Positions 49,101 through 61,900 of a stretch of 64,000 bases of DNA are shown piece by piece. The position numbers and the translations under genes are program-made. Source of the DNA: Phoronis australis (taxonomy: Eukaryota; Phoronida; Phoronidae); assembly GCA_002633005.1 (NCBI GenBank), contig NMRA01000394.1, forward strand, positions 352,930 through 416,929, in the 5' to 3' direction. The notes below the pieces were generated by a model. That model was given only the letters and a program-made list of their open reading frames with translations, ran no database searches and was not told where the DNA came from. The first letter of the stretch is position 1; each line of letters begins with the position of its first letter.

Positions 49101-52100
49101 GCGTATGTGTGTGTGCGTGTGCGTGTGTGTGTGTCTATTTCACGGACAATAAATTCATTTCTCAAGAATTGATCTGTTCATATATCTATTAATTAAAGTA
49201 CGACACAGCGTGTAAATCGATGACAGCTATTAGTCGCCGTTTGATAACAGTTGCATCATCGTCAATTTGATAAATGAACATAACTGCCAAAGAATGTGTC
49301 ATTTAGTACCTTCTAAGTATGGTGTTGATATAAGAACAGTCAAGTATGGCAGAGGTGGTGTGTGGAACCCACTGTGATATCATGAGGACCTGACGTTTTT
49401 GACGTTCAGCTTCTGTACTCCCATACTTTTTGTCTTCTGCAGGTCTTTCGAGTGACCGGCATCCTATAGATTCTTAACAATACAAAATCCAACACTTTCA
49501 AGTATCGTTTTCCATCATTGCTGAGCAAGTTCCCAAATCTATTCCAAAATTACAATTTGTTTACTTTTGGGGGATGCGCAACACCGAGATTAACTTCAAT
49601 TTTACCCTTGTGTTTTATCGAAAAGTCTTGCTAAGACACCTTTGCTCATTTTTCATATTTTTTATAATCCCGCATTCCGTCAAAGAAATGACCTCTAATT
49701 AGATTTACACCACTTATCGCAATCGGTCTCAACTTGTTTCTTCTTCAGGCGAGAAGTGATTTCTACGCTAAGGACTGACAGTTCCATATTCCTTGAAACC
49801 ATGCTCGGCGCATACAATGACACGGCGGGACAAGTTAACTTAATTATAGCGTCTGGTCTCAAGTGATAACGCACCTACAAGTTTTCTTGTTAAGGAAAAA
49901 TCTGAGATCAATTTCATAACAGTATATGATCCAAATCAAAAGTATTTTTGCGACGGAGGGCAGGTTTGTGGCCGATTTAATTGCACGTTATTAAATCTGA
50001 AAGAAAAGTGGTTTTCTGAGGTTAGCACCAACGTGAAATCAAACTTACAACTTGAGTGGTCCCAGTGCAGCCCTTTGTGGGCGGAGCTAAACCACACGTG
50101 ATCACAGGCAGAGTATTGTAATCGTACCTAACAGCAGTTACCGGCGAATGGCTGACAAACGACTATGAGATTTGGTGATTTGTACTAAAAGCAGAAAAAC
50201 AGCCGATTTAGTTGTTGTATACAGTGGCTCTGATCAAAGCTAATGAGTACAAGGAGTCTATCCTGTAAAACAATGATTTCAAAACTGCCTTTTTCAGCAA
50301 TGAACCGGTTATGTAACTTCAAGTGACGTTCTGCACTCGTCTGCTTCACTCATCCTCTCTAAGATCATGCACAACTTGATATAATTTTTATCTCATGCTA
50401 AAATTCAAATTAAGCAACGGAATTAAGGTTAAATTTTTGTTATCCTCCTTATAATCTTGTTTTCCTTGAAATTTCTGATTTTCCACTCGCGTTTGAGTTC
50501 AATTTGATTCTGTACCAAACAGGGAGTTGTTATATTTTACATATTTTTGAATGACTGATGAAAATTCTCTTAAGTTGGTGTCAATTTTGTTGAATAAACA
50601 GCTGTTACCTGTATTCGAGGTTTATGAAAATTATGACATAGAACGCACAACATTTCCATAATCACCTGTTAGTGATACGGATATACAGAATCAGCTGGAA
50701 AAACAACGAAGGGCAACTGATAGTTGGTTAGCACTTTAATATGTTTAAGCAGCAAAGAATTGTAAATAATTGCATTTTATGGATAGTTTCAAATCAGCTT
50801 TTCAGCTGTTTTGCTTTTGATATTAATTTTGACGTCTTCTTCTGTGGCTGTTCTCCATTTGCGTTTGTTAACTTAGTGTTTTGGCAACTCTGCACATCGA
50901 AAGCGTTCTGTCGGTGATAAGTCGTGCATCAAGTGACTCGGTTGATGAAATCATGAGAGCTCCGTTAGTGTATTGTCAACCGAAACTGTCTGAATTGTTA
51001 ATGTTAGGGGTCTTTGATCTGAAAATCACATTGTATGAACAGCGTGTGCTCGCGGAATGCTATATTGCAAAGGCTCCGGTTCGACAATCAATCATTGTTG
51101 TTAGGTGTAAAAGTCCTACAGGTCGAATGTCTCGTGGTCGAATATCACCATGTGTGTGCTTATTTATGCGCCTAAAGCCTAGCGTACATGTACATCGACC
51201 TTAAAACTGTACACAACCAGTTGTAAGCAGGTTACCGGCAACTGAGAGCAACTGAGAGCAACTGAGAGCAATTGATAAGTTGCGAGTTTCGCCGATGTGC
51301 GTCTTCATACCATTGACGGCGTGCAACTGATCGCTCGGTTGCCGTCAATTGCACGTGCTCTACTTTCTCGCCACTAGTTCCACTCAGTTTCGCCGATGTA
51401 CGCCTCGCGCTGCAACTAGATCTTAAGAATTGTATGAAACGAAAACTGGTCACTAATCAATGGTTACTGCCCGTCGCTTTCGATGAGTGCGCAAACGTGA
51501 CTGGGAGTAACTGGGACTGCCTAGTTTCTCACAATCGCTAAATTACCGATGTACGCGTGGTTAGAAACTGGCATGTGCGGAGTCTGCCAATAGCGGAGTT
51601 GCAACGCCGCCATATTGGAAATGGGTCAGAATGTTGCATTGTGGTTAAGCCGGTAAACAAGTACGTCGGCAAGCGTGGGGGCGAACCGGCCACAGGGAGG
51701 TTATACGTGTTGTGTGCCTGGCATGCTATAATACCAGTTAGCGAAATAAATTATTTAGTTACTACCTGTTTCCCAAGGATCAAGAACTGCGTTAAACATG
51801 GGTCAGAGACATCGGTAGAGCTGGTAGCAAAGGCCGACTTCGTGAATTCTTTCCGACTTCGTAGCATAAAGTGTGCACCGCTCATTTTGAGGGCGGCAAG
51901 AAAACGTATCTTAGAAACTGCCCAACAATATCTCCCTTCAAAGAAACAGTAACAAATACTCCACGGCGGTTGGTAGTGAAAATAATACTTGTTTTCAGAA
52001 CCAAGCCAACATGAGCAATTTTGAGGATAATGCCTCTGCACAATCACCTGTTCTGGGTCGACTCACTTAACGTATGCACATTACGCGCTAAGATAAAGCG

Positions 52101-55100
52101 TGCAGATTATTATTATTTACTTTCTACAAAATTGTGGTACATTGCTATCAAAATTCGTTGTTAAATTACGATCATTCTTCATAAAATTTTGTTGAAGTTC
52201 CAGGGCGAAATCTTGCCGACAAGTGCGTAGCTGCTGGTCTCGCAATCGTCGATAGGGCTTGAATTCTTAAATAAGAATACAGCTTTGACTCAACAAATTT
52301 CCTGAAATCCTCCTCAAGTTTTCCAAATAGCGTCTCTAAGATTTTTAAGTTCTTGTGAAGTCTGGATTAACTGCAGATTAAGTCCAAATCTACGCTAGAT
52401 TGTAGCACGCAACCCGAGAAAAATCTCTGTGGGAACACATGTTGTTGTCACGTGACGTTTGTTTTGAAGTTTGTATGCGTGTGTGTGAGAGTAAGCGTGC
52501 GTGTGCTTGTCAGAGTTCATTTGCCAGAGTAATGTAATGATCTAGGTGTGCATTGTATCCAAAAAAAAAAAAATAAGTCAAGCAGTCAAGCAGAGCGTGT
52601 TTTAATATTTACGGCTTAGCACTTGCTGGCCTCATCTGCTAAAAACGTTCGAGAATTTTTTCGGTAAGACCGACATGTCACTCATTGAGTCGCCGGGTGA
52701 GTGGATGCGTGACCGTAGTGTAACAGCTATTTCCCGGAAGATTTGGGGTGTAAGGGTGCGAAGTGGGTCATTTTGACCTTAAAAACACCAATTATGATTA
52801 GTTAAATAATTTCTCTTAAAAATAATGCAGAAGCTTTTTACGGTATTGGAAACTTTCGGAAATTAGTGCCAATATTTATTTGCCGATGCTATGTTACCCG
52901 ATTAATCTTCGATGACAGTCGGTACATTATGCAGCGCGCGCTTCTTGGTCGCGTGCTAACACTGGTCGAGTTTTTTTTTTTAGTCTTCGATTCACGGTTT
53001 TCACATGCACAAAGAAGTTTGAGGCCGGAGAAGATCTGTACTGGAAAGAAACAATGCAATCCCCCTCTTTGACAAGTACGCTGTGTCTGTTTTCAAAGTC
53101 CAGACCCGCGTAGTGGGGCACATCCCTCGCAAGAGCAGCAAAACTTCTGCGTTCTTTTTGAATCGCGGCGTAAGTTTGAAGTGTATACGGACATAACGGT
53201 GAGGCTCGTGGTCCGTTACAAATTCAGGCTGTCGGATCTTTCAATTGATAAATTGGAGACGTTAGAACTGTAGGTAAGGGCATTTTTCGCATGTAGTTCA
53301 TGGGCTGGGCGCTTACTTTAGCAAAGTCTGAAAACGCGTTGGGGGACTTGTTGAGCCATGGGCGCTAATTAGGGCGAATAGCGGCAGAATTACATACAGC
53401 AGCGTAGTTTAATGCACACAAATTACACGTCGTGAAAACCAGTCGGTCATCCCGTTTACCATCAACAATCCCAGTAGCCTTTGCGCACCCTAATTTCCGG
53501 ACATGTGCAATCGTTAAATCGATTCGGTTGCAACTCCGCTATTGCCTTGTCGGTGTACTTTAGGCTAATGCATAAGTCACATAAACTTCTTACGTAAGCA
53601 TTCAACGTAGGGACGCGTGGCACAAGCTTCGCGCAGGGGATTATCGCATGCAAAATCACATGTCTTTTAAAAAATGGTTGTTATTCGGATGTTTTTGTTC
53701 ATTCAAGATATTAGTTCCAGCTCGCTTTAAGGTCGTGTAGAACCCTAGAATATGCCATATTTGGCTAACTTTGGAATATTTTATATCAAACAGCTGATCA
53801 GGTTCATGTGCAACTTCAGATACTATGATTCATGCACTCGTCTCCAAAACTTGGTTAGGAATTGTTTTCGAAATGTTTCATTTTTCCATGAGGGCTGTCG
53901 AAAATAATGATTTTATTATGTTCATGAAAAAATTACAGTTGCAAAAACAAAAACGAAGTGATATTTTGGAAAGCTGTAAAAGAGTTTTATAAATCTCACC
54001 TTGAACATTTATATTAGTAAAATTTGATCGTGTAATTGTTTGCTATCATATGAGGCAACTAGTACATTGTTATTTGGGCGTTTTGTTACCCCAAAGCCAT
54101 GACTGTGACTAACCCGTCCTAATCGATTCACTAATTAACGCACGTGGCTTAGCCGCGCTGCTGAAGAAATCCTATTCATTAATTTCTCTTGTAATGCATC
54201 GATTTTAGAAATTCGAAGACGGCTGATATCAACTTTTCAATTTAAAAACAGTCATTTTGGTCGTTTGCCTAATTATTGTTCGTTTTTGTTTTGAAACTAG
54301 TACGCTTAACATGCAATTGTTTATTACCAGAATTATCTCCATTATTACGCATTCGGCAAAGCCTGTGAGTAATGACCGCACCACCAAGCCTTTTACGTGC
54401 CGAGGAATTCGCTGGATACTCTGGGGCTGGACAGTGCGCGTAATCTCGTCCACACATTAGTAAAATGCTACAAGTGGAATTCTGCAAGCTTTGTGCTTTC
54501 AGAAAATATATACTTTTACATAGTCAAAATCTATAGCTTTGTAGATATTTGACAGAATATCTGTCACTAAGTTTCTACATAATCTAATTCAAGTGCTTCG
54601 CGTACCTGCGCTAGCGCTAATTCCAGGAGGTCAAATCTCTAATTCTATAAATGTCAGCCGTCTACAGGCCTCAATGAAATGGCAATATCGTAGGCCTAAC
54701 TAACGTTTTTCTTTTGGACTTAAATTTCAGTTCGCAGCCTCACACGAAAAGTTATGAACTTGGTCTGACGAAATAATGAACAGAGTGTCACCTCTTTCGA
54801 AACTCTGGAATCACCTCCAATTTGAATAAGGAATAATTTTATAACAGCAGATGCTCTAAATCAAAAGTCCGTTTTCATGGTGGAAAGATTGTTTATAGCC
54901 TATATAAAAAGGCATAGTAAGTACAATTATAACTTCTCACTTTCATCCTTAAAAGTACGTGTCACGTATACTGAATGTTAATGTTTACATACCGTCTTAG
55001 GCCTTGGCAAACTTCTTCTCTTTCTTCCTGGTGGAGGTCCTCCGTTCAATGGTGGCTGAGTAGTTGCTCCAGCATTTTTCGTCGCTTGCTGTTGTTGCTG

Positions 55101-58100
55101 AGTTGTTTGTGCAGCATTTTGATTCAGAGACTGCGTCCCCTGCTGCTGTTGCTGAGTAGTTGATCTATCATTTTGATTCAAGGATTGCGTAGCTTGCTGT
55201 TGTTGCTGAGTTGTTTGTGCAACATTTTGATTCAGGGACTGCGTCCCCTGCTGCGTTTGCTGAGTTGTTGGTCCAGCATTTTGATTCAAACTCTGTGTCT
55301 GTTGCTGCTGTTGTTGGTTTGCACTCAGTGTCGTCTGCTGTTGTAAGACAGGTCCGGGGTTATTTTGATTTGTACTTTGAGTTGTCTGCTGTTGTTGGTG
55401 CTGTGGAGGGAGCTGGTTTGATGAAACAGTCGTCGGTTGTGGTGCTTGCTGCTGCAATGACGTCACTGAGTCTTGATTGGGAGGAAGTGTGGCTCCGCCA
55501 TTTTCAGATGAAGGAGCCTGTTGACCACCGCCTGTAAGGGAAAAATATAATGATGACAACTTGTTCTTAAAAATGAAATTGGTTCCATTGCTGTTTACCT
55601 CAACGTTTTCCACGTCAGAGAATCGTGTTCTCCTACTGAACATTTTAGTGTCTTAAGCCGACCAAATCAAACAGCAAGAGTTCAAAATTGCTCATTTCTT
55701 GAGAAAGAGCAAAACGCCATTTTTTTCAACCAAACTGGCACATGATGATAACTCGGTCCATATTATATGTATTCTATTATTCTAGCACCGTAAAATCAGA
55801 TGTTCCTCGAATGTAAAATAAAAAATCTTTTCAAACGTTTGTTGTAACTTAAATGAAATGAAGTCTAACCAAACAACATGCTCGCTAACCAGAATCAGTC
55901 ATCTATATTTTTTAATCTGAGACTAAAACGTAATACAATAAACTTCTCGGGTAAAACTTACGACACTTTATAGCGGGTTTAGACACTGGTGCTTGAGAAT
56001 TACATCCCATCTCACAGCAGCGGGTCATAAGTATCAGAACGTTTTTTTAATCGACTACAAAACCGCTATGATCCACATCCTTAGTTCAATGACTTACCTG
56101 ACTGCATGCCACCAGGACCAGCACCGCCTTTTGGTTCTGAAATAACAAGAAAGCAACTGCTTTAAATATTTATACATGTATGTTGACATTGCCACATGGT
56201 CAATGCCGGTTATTCTTTTGGTCAGCTAGCAAACCAAATATTTTTGCCTAGTATGGTTGTAAGTAATCTTTAGTTTTGACGTGCGATGTTCCGAAGTTGG
56301 ACAAGTTTTGACATTTAATCATGGTGAAACTTATTGTCTAGTTTTACACCCGGCGAGCGCGCTGGTTTTCAAATCTTCCATCGTTATTCACTTCATGGCT
56401 GTAAGAATTGTGTGCTCGCACTCGCATCGCTGTGAACATTCAAAATCTCTGAATGTGTTTTGAACGTATCCAACGTGAGCGTAGCCCTGTTGTTTTTATC
56501 ATCCGATCGATTGATGTCCCCCTCTGCCAACTTAGATGGTGTTTCTAGAGTGATATGCCTGGCATCCAGGATCGGTCGACAGGTGCGTGCCTGCCAGATC
56601 ACGTGAAGCAGGGAACATCACAACCTTGTTCCATCCTCCAGCGCGCAGTTGTCTTCCGGCCTCATCCCCAAGCATCGACTTGAGGCTTGGTGAGGAGAAA
56701 TTCACTTGGCACCATTCTGCTTTGTTTTTACGGAAATGGCCGAAATATCACGAGTGATATTAAGTTGTATCAACACTGAAATTTGCTTTACTATAATAAA
56801 AAATATCCAAATGAGTGGTATTTATGCAGCACTTTAGGTATAGATCATTGGAGAATTGATGTTGTTAAATTCGAAAGCAGGCTAATTTCTGTAATTTCCT
56901 ATAGAACAGACAAAACAAAACTAAGCAAGAAACTAGCCCAAGACGTCGCCCACAGGAGCAATTATTTTTAAATTCTTTGTGTAAAATTTATACCCAGCAC
57001 TAGACTAAAATGGCGGACAGGGCATTTGATCAGCCTACAAAGTTGCGACAATACAAAACTTAACAAAGTTACACTTACTAAACATTTTGTTTTTCATATT
57101 GTTCATAAAGCTTTGACTTATTATAGTCCTGAACTGCGGTCCCGCTACGCCCAGTTGTGACAGACGGAATTGGTTCTGGTTACAAATCGTCACAGCAGGA
57201 AAATGTTGTACCTCGAATCTCATCTGGAAAACACAATGCAGTGATGATTAGCAGCAACAGTAGACATTTCATATTGCTCTCTCCAGAGTAATGACGAAAG
57301 TGACTTTCGATTGATCCCTACTCAGATTTGGTGGACAGAAATTGTGGTCCATTAGTTTAAAAGCAGAATAATAAATTCCACTTTTCCTTTACATTGTTTG
57401 GTTAGTTAAAGTTTGCTAATTTATTTTAGCTTTTTGACACTTGCTGGGATCGAAATTATTTTGATTTATACAAATGTAGGCCTCAGCCACTGGCTTTGTC
57501 CAGGATTCTTCTTCGCAGTGGGAAATGTATGGAACGTACATGATGTTCCTTGTTCACCCATTGATATTTCAAAAGGTTTGCCTTTTCGTAATACATCAGT
57601 AAATCCTACCGCACAGCAGTGGAAAGTTGCTAGAATTGTAATAGGTGTTGACACGCAGTTAATACTAGTAGGTTGAAACCCGTCCCCATGACATGGGATC
57701 TGTAGGTGGCGCTGCACGCCTGTCCACCAAAGACCTGATCGCTGCCTATCGGGATAGTGAATTTCAGCATAGCGGGGCCACTTCAAAAGTCAGCTACTGA
57801 AGAAGTCTGACACTCGGAGTTCGGGAAGCTTGTCGTTACACTGAGTTCGCTGAGGTATCCCGCAACAAATAGCAGCAGAATATATTACTTGTCAAAATTC
57901 CTTTATCTCAAGAAAAAGTATGGATCCCTTTACTGAGTAAATGATTTGCTTATAAATGCTGGATAACATACCAAGGACCTTCAATCGGTTACAGTCGCTA
58001 AAACATAGGCATTCCTCGTAAAATGTGAAGTTTACATGGGTTACTGAGAACCCATCTTTAAATAAAGTAGTGACTGAAATCCTTTCGTATTAAATTCGTT

Positions 58101-58777
58101 GCGCACCAGTTAAATGTTTTAACGGTTCACTGCTTTTCCTATGTCGGCCAAAGCACGTTTTTGTGGATTAACTCAAATTTTAAGGTTTTGGCTTCTACAC
58201 AAAATATTACACTTTTATTTTTTATTTTTGTTTCATTTTGATGTCAGTTGTGATATCAGTGAAATATGAAAATCGGGCGTTACTTGTTCAAACAAGCGCC
58301 CACCTATGACTGCGCAGCTTTAGTAGAAAGTGTGCCAATTTCAAGTTCATAATTACCGCAAAATTTTTGTAGGTAGCGATTATGTTATGTTGTTGGGGTT
58401 GTTAAATAACCTAAATTGATGTGAAGTTTATTTTTTAGAGAATTCAAAAAATTTTGTTTGGATTAATTCCGGCTCAATGCACTTGGATCTGCCTGTTGGT
58501 TAGAACGGCGTCGTGTGTTTTCAACAAAACAATTTTAATTGGTCTTCATTTCATCAAACATAATCAATTTGCGTGCTGCGCCATTAGCTACAACAAACCA
58601 AACGTCAATAATTATGAATCAAATTACTTTTAATTTACCCTTGTTGAACTATATCGGGATCGTCTGCGAGTGCCACTCATTCCAACATTCATTCATTCAT
58701 TCTCTGGTGTTGAAGGCCGTTACTTCTCCAGCCCGTCTCGACTTTTTGAAGGCAAATGTTGTGAAGTTAGTAGAAAT

Positions 58778-58821
<44 letters not shown>

Positions 58822-58899
58822 CGTATACGTATACGTGTACGTGTACGTGTACGTGTACGTGTACGTGTACGTGTACGTGTATGTATATGTATATGTATA

Positions 58900-58940
<41 letters not shown>

Positions 58941-61900
58941 CAGAAAATGTACAGATTGACATCAGAGTTTCATTGTTTTTGTTTTGTTTTTTCGATCTAC
59001 AAAACTTGATTCAGTGAGCGTCTAGTCTTGTTTGTGTACCAACTTTTTCTCGTCGCCCGAAACGCTTTCGGATAAAGATTTATGATACAGAAGTGAATAT
59101 TCCATAACCCTTTAAATGGCACTTGATGTATTTATGCACATTAACTTTTATTCTTGTGCGAGTTTTAAAAATAATATAAGTAGCTATAACTGCGACATGT
59201 GATTGATGTCAAGTCAGGTGGCGCCAGCACTCTAAAACTTTCCATCACTCCTTGTGGAGATTTAATGATGTAATTCCTGGAGTGTGGCTTCTGTTCACAG
59301 GTTGACATAACAAAACTCCTAATATTCCGACAGTGTTGTGATTGGTTTTCGACTGATGCATGACAATGATACCATTAGGCTATCCTATAGCATGTCTCTT
59401 GGAGTTGTTCTGCTGCGTTAAACGTCAGAATTCGTAAGCCAAAGTAGTTTGTGTCTGCAGATCTTATCAAGCCATTCAATTTCAACTACCGTGGTTTGCC
59501 TAAACTTCTTAAAGGGTATGAGCTGAAAACATACTAAGATTTCTAATCCAGCTACGGCAAATGGAAGACGATAACAAAGTCTTTTACTTTTTCAAGCAAG
59601 GGCAATCCAATATACTGGCACGATAAAAGATGGAAACGTCAAAGCACCTGTACGAAATGACATAGTAGATACCTGCGGCACAAACTTGTATGAACGTGTA
59701 TGTAGTCTTGTTTAGTAAACACTCAACGATTTTAAATGTAAGAACTCTATAACTACATTAAGAATCTGCCATGCACGTTATTTTGTGTCAACCGTGAACA
59801 ACGTTTCTGGCGAACAAACTTGCGTGCGCTTGCATAAACTGCGTTTGACATTCGCTGATATCATGGACACATTTGATGTATCACCTGTGCTCGAATCAAG
59901 AAAGTACGCCGTCATGATTCCGACGTCCTTTGGTCCGACTGTTTATGACAACAGCATTCTTACTGAATATTTGTCTCAATCGACAATACTTGGTCAGCTA
60001 TACTTTGTAAACATGACAAAATGCTTCCTCCTCGAAAATGAATAGGTTTAACTCCTTATTAATGAATTATTTATTATTGAGTAATAGGATATTAATAAAG
60101 TATGATTTGCATTTAATAGAGTTTGCGGTGGTAGTACAAAGTAAACACTTCCTTCAGCAGCTCTGTAAAACATAATTACAAAATTCGCGGAGTATTAGTT
60201 TTAGACATATCAGCAAGACATTTAAATAATTAAACAAACGCCTGTGGTGCAAAACGTCTAAGTATTGATCTCAAATAATTGCTTTGTTTTTTTTTTGTTT
60301 TTTTTTAATTTTCGTGTCTTGTCATTTGTTTCTTGCTGTGGAAATCGAATAGCTGGTGACCCTTCATCTAGTGGGGAAAGCTTTACACTACACGATACCT
60401 GTTGTCTGGTAATGATTTATAGGAGTAGATAGCGCTCTCACAATAGAACCTTTCGTGCTTTGTCCCAATCGACATCAGGTCCGCGGGTATGGTTTGGTTT
60501 TCGAGGTGCGTGTGCGAAGTTTAGGGACACGGATATAGTGGAATCTGTGCCACGGATTTGGTTTTTGTTGGTCTGGGACTAGGGTTTACGAGATCTAAGC
60601 TGGACTTTAGATGCGTGGCCATGAAATCGTGTCCCCACCTGTAGCATCTCTGTGGAAAGTTTGTGCTTGCCACAGAAAGAGGGGGCAATATCCGGGTAAT
60701 TTTACAGGCTTTTCTGCTCGTCTAAACTGACTACACATAAACGAATATTTGAAGAATCTGTATCCATTTGTTTCAAATTGAAAAGCCTTTAAAGTTAACT
60801 ACGGCGTAAACCATGCCCATGACCCTAATTGGCCAATAGGAATCCATCCTCAAGTTAAATTATTTCTATTACGTTAAAGGGGTATTCCTTTCAAATAAGA
60901 TATCGTTAATATGTATAACATGAATATACCAATGTGAGAGTATCCTTGATATGATACATATACCAACTAATTACTAAATTTGACTGGATTGTTAGCTTTT
61001 TGGCCGCGAACCATATGTTACCGGTCGACGCTTTGAAAAGTCTGTTAGTGCATGGACATCACTTTTAGTCCTGGTACAGAAAGGCATATTTTGTGCATTT
61101 TAGGAAATATGGTAATAACTAAATGTCCCATAATAATATGTCGCTTTTTCAAAGACGTTGCGAAAGCAATTTTAGTAATTCAATATGATTTTGAATTTGA
61201 CTGAAACACAATCCGCACGTTTGCAAATGTACTTAAAAGACACTACGCTTTTGAATTTTGACAGGAGAGTTTATAAAAACCATGGAATTCAAACAAAAAC
61301 AGAGCTAGGATAATAAAAATGCTGGTGTATTTGTAAATGGGATTAAAAACAACTTCGTCAACTACCGGCAAACCAAAGTAGAAGGTTTCAAACATTTACC
61401 TAGTTAGCGTTATGTGCTATGAATCATCGCTACACTGAGGTCTGTCTGTTTTGTGGCGCATGTGATGTTACTAATATTATTTACTTCATCTTAATTATCG
61501 CATCGGATTAGTTCGCTTATTGAATTGTCAGTTTAACTGTTTTCACCTCAAGTTTTAATAAGTTTGTGCTGTAAAGCAAACACTATTTGATGATTTAATT
61601 CTAGTAATCTTTGAACTTAAGGGGGTTTCGTTGCTCTTTGATCTTGCCCGAGATGATTTCTTATCCCAGGCGCTTTGGGGCTTAGAAATAATACCATGCT
61701 CATGCCGACTGGCAACTCAAATTACAAACAATGCGTCATTTTCGGTTAAGCTTACCTCTTACCTCTAACAAATTCTGAAGCGTTTTCTGGAGTCGCTGAT
61801 GATTTCGATGTTTTGGTAATGAAAATGGACTTTAATTACGTTAAGGAATATTATGTGACATATTTTATAAATTTAGATGGCTTAATGCGTTTTCAGTTTT

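Larger units (their letters stand above)
46052..54992 (-). other. channel intron 4 (8.9 kb)
   Basis: The longest intron of the gene. It holds short repeats (46922-46973, 47044-47202, 47820-48310, 49080-49131, 51238-51270, a 13-base A-run at 52561, and 53740-54560) but no exon. A plus-strand open frame at 51557-51952 has no recognisable domain. An extra cassette exon cannot be excluded, but exons 4 and 5 join in phase 0 without one. Confidence 0.6.

Noticed and set aside
51557-51952. Plus-strand frame of 131 codons
   Set aside because: No recognised domain, no splice context, and it lies inside a channel intron next to repeat words. Treated as chance.
55072-55325. CRISPR-like regular repeats
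   Set aside because: The 54-bp units are directly adjacent, have no unique spacers, and encode an in-frame protein repeat in a eukaryotic exon.
54975-55537. Plus-strand open frames opposite the Q-rich exon (Leu/Ser-rich and Val-rich products)
   Set aside because: They are antisense readings of the CAG/CAA repeat. The minus-strand frame has matching splice phases and joins conserved channel exons.
58539-59017. Plus-strand frames of 115 and 156 codons with Tyr-Ile, Tyr-Val and Cys-Thr repeats
   Set aside because: They are translations of the microsatellite at 58781-58936.
59785-60045. Plus-strand frame of 86 codons in channel intron 1
   Set aside because: It starts at a non-ATG codon, has no domain, and sits antisense to an intron. 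Insufficient support.
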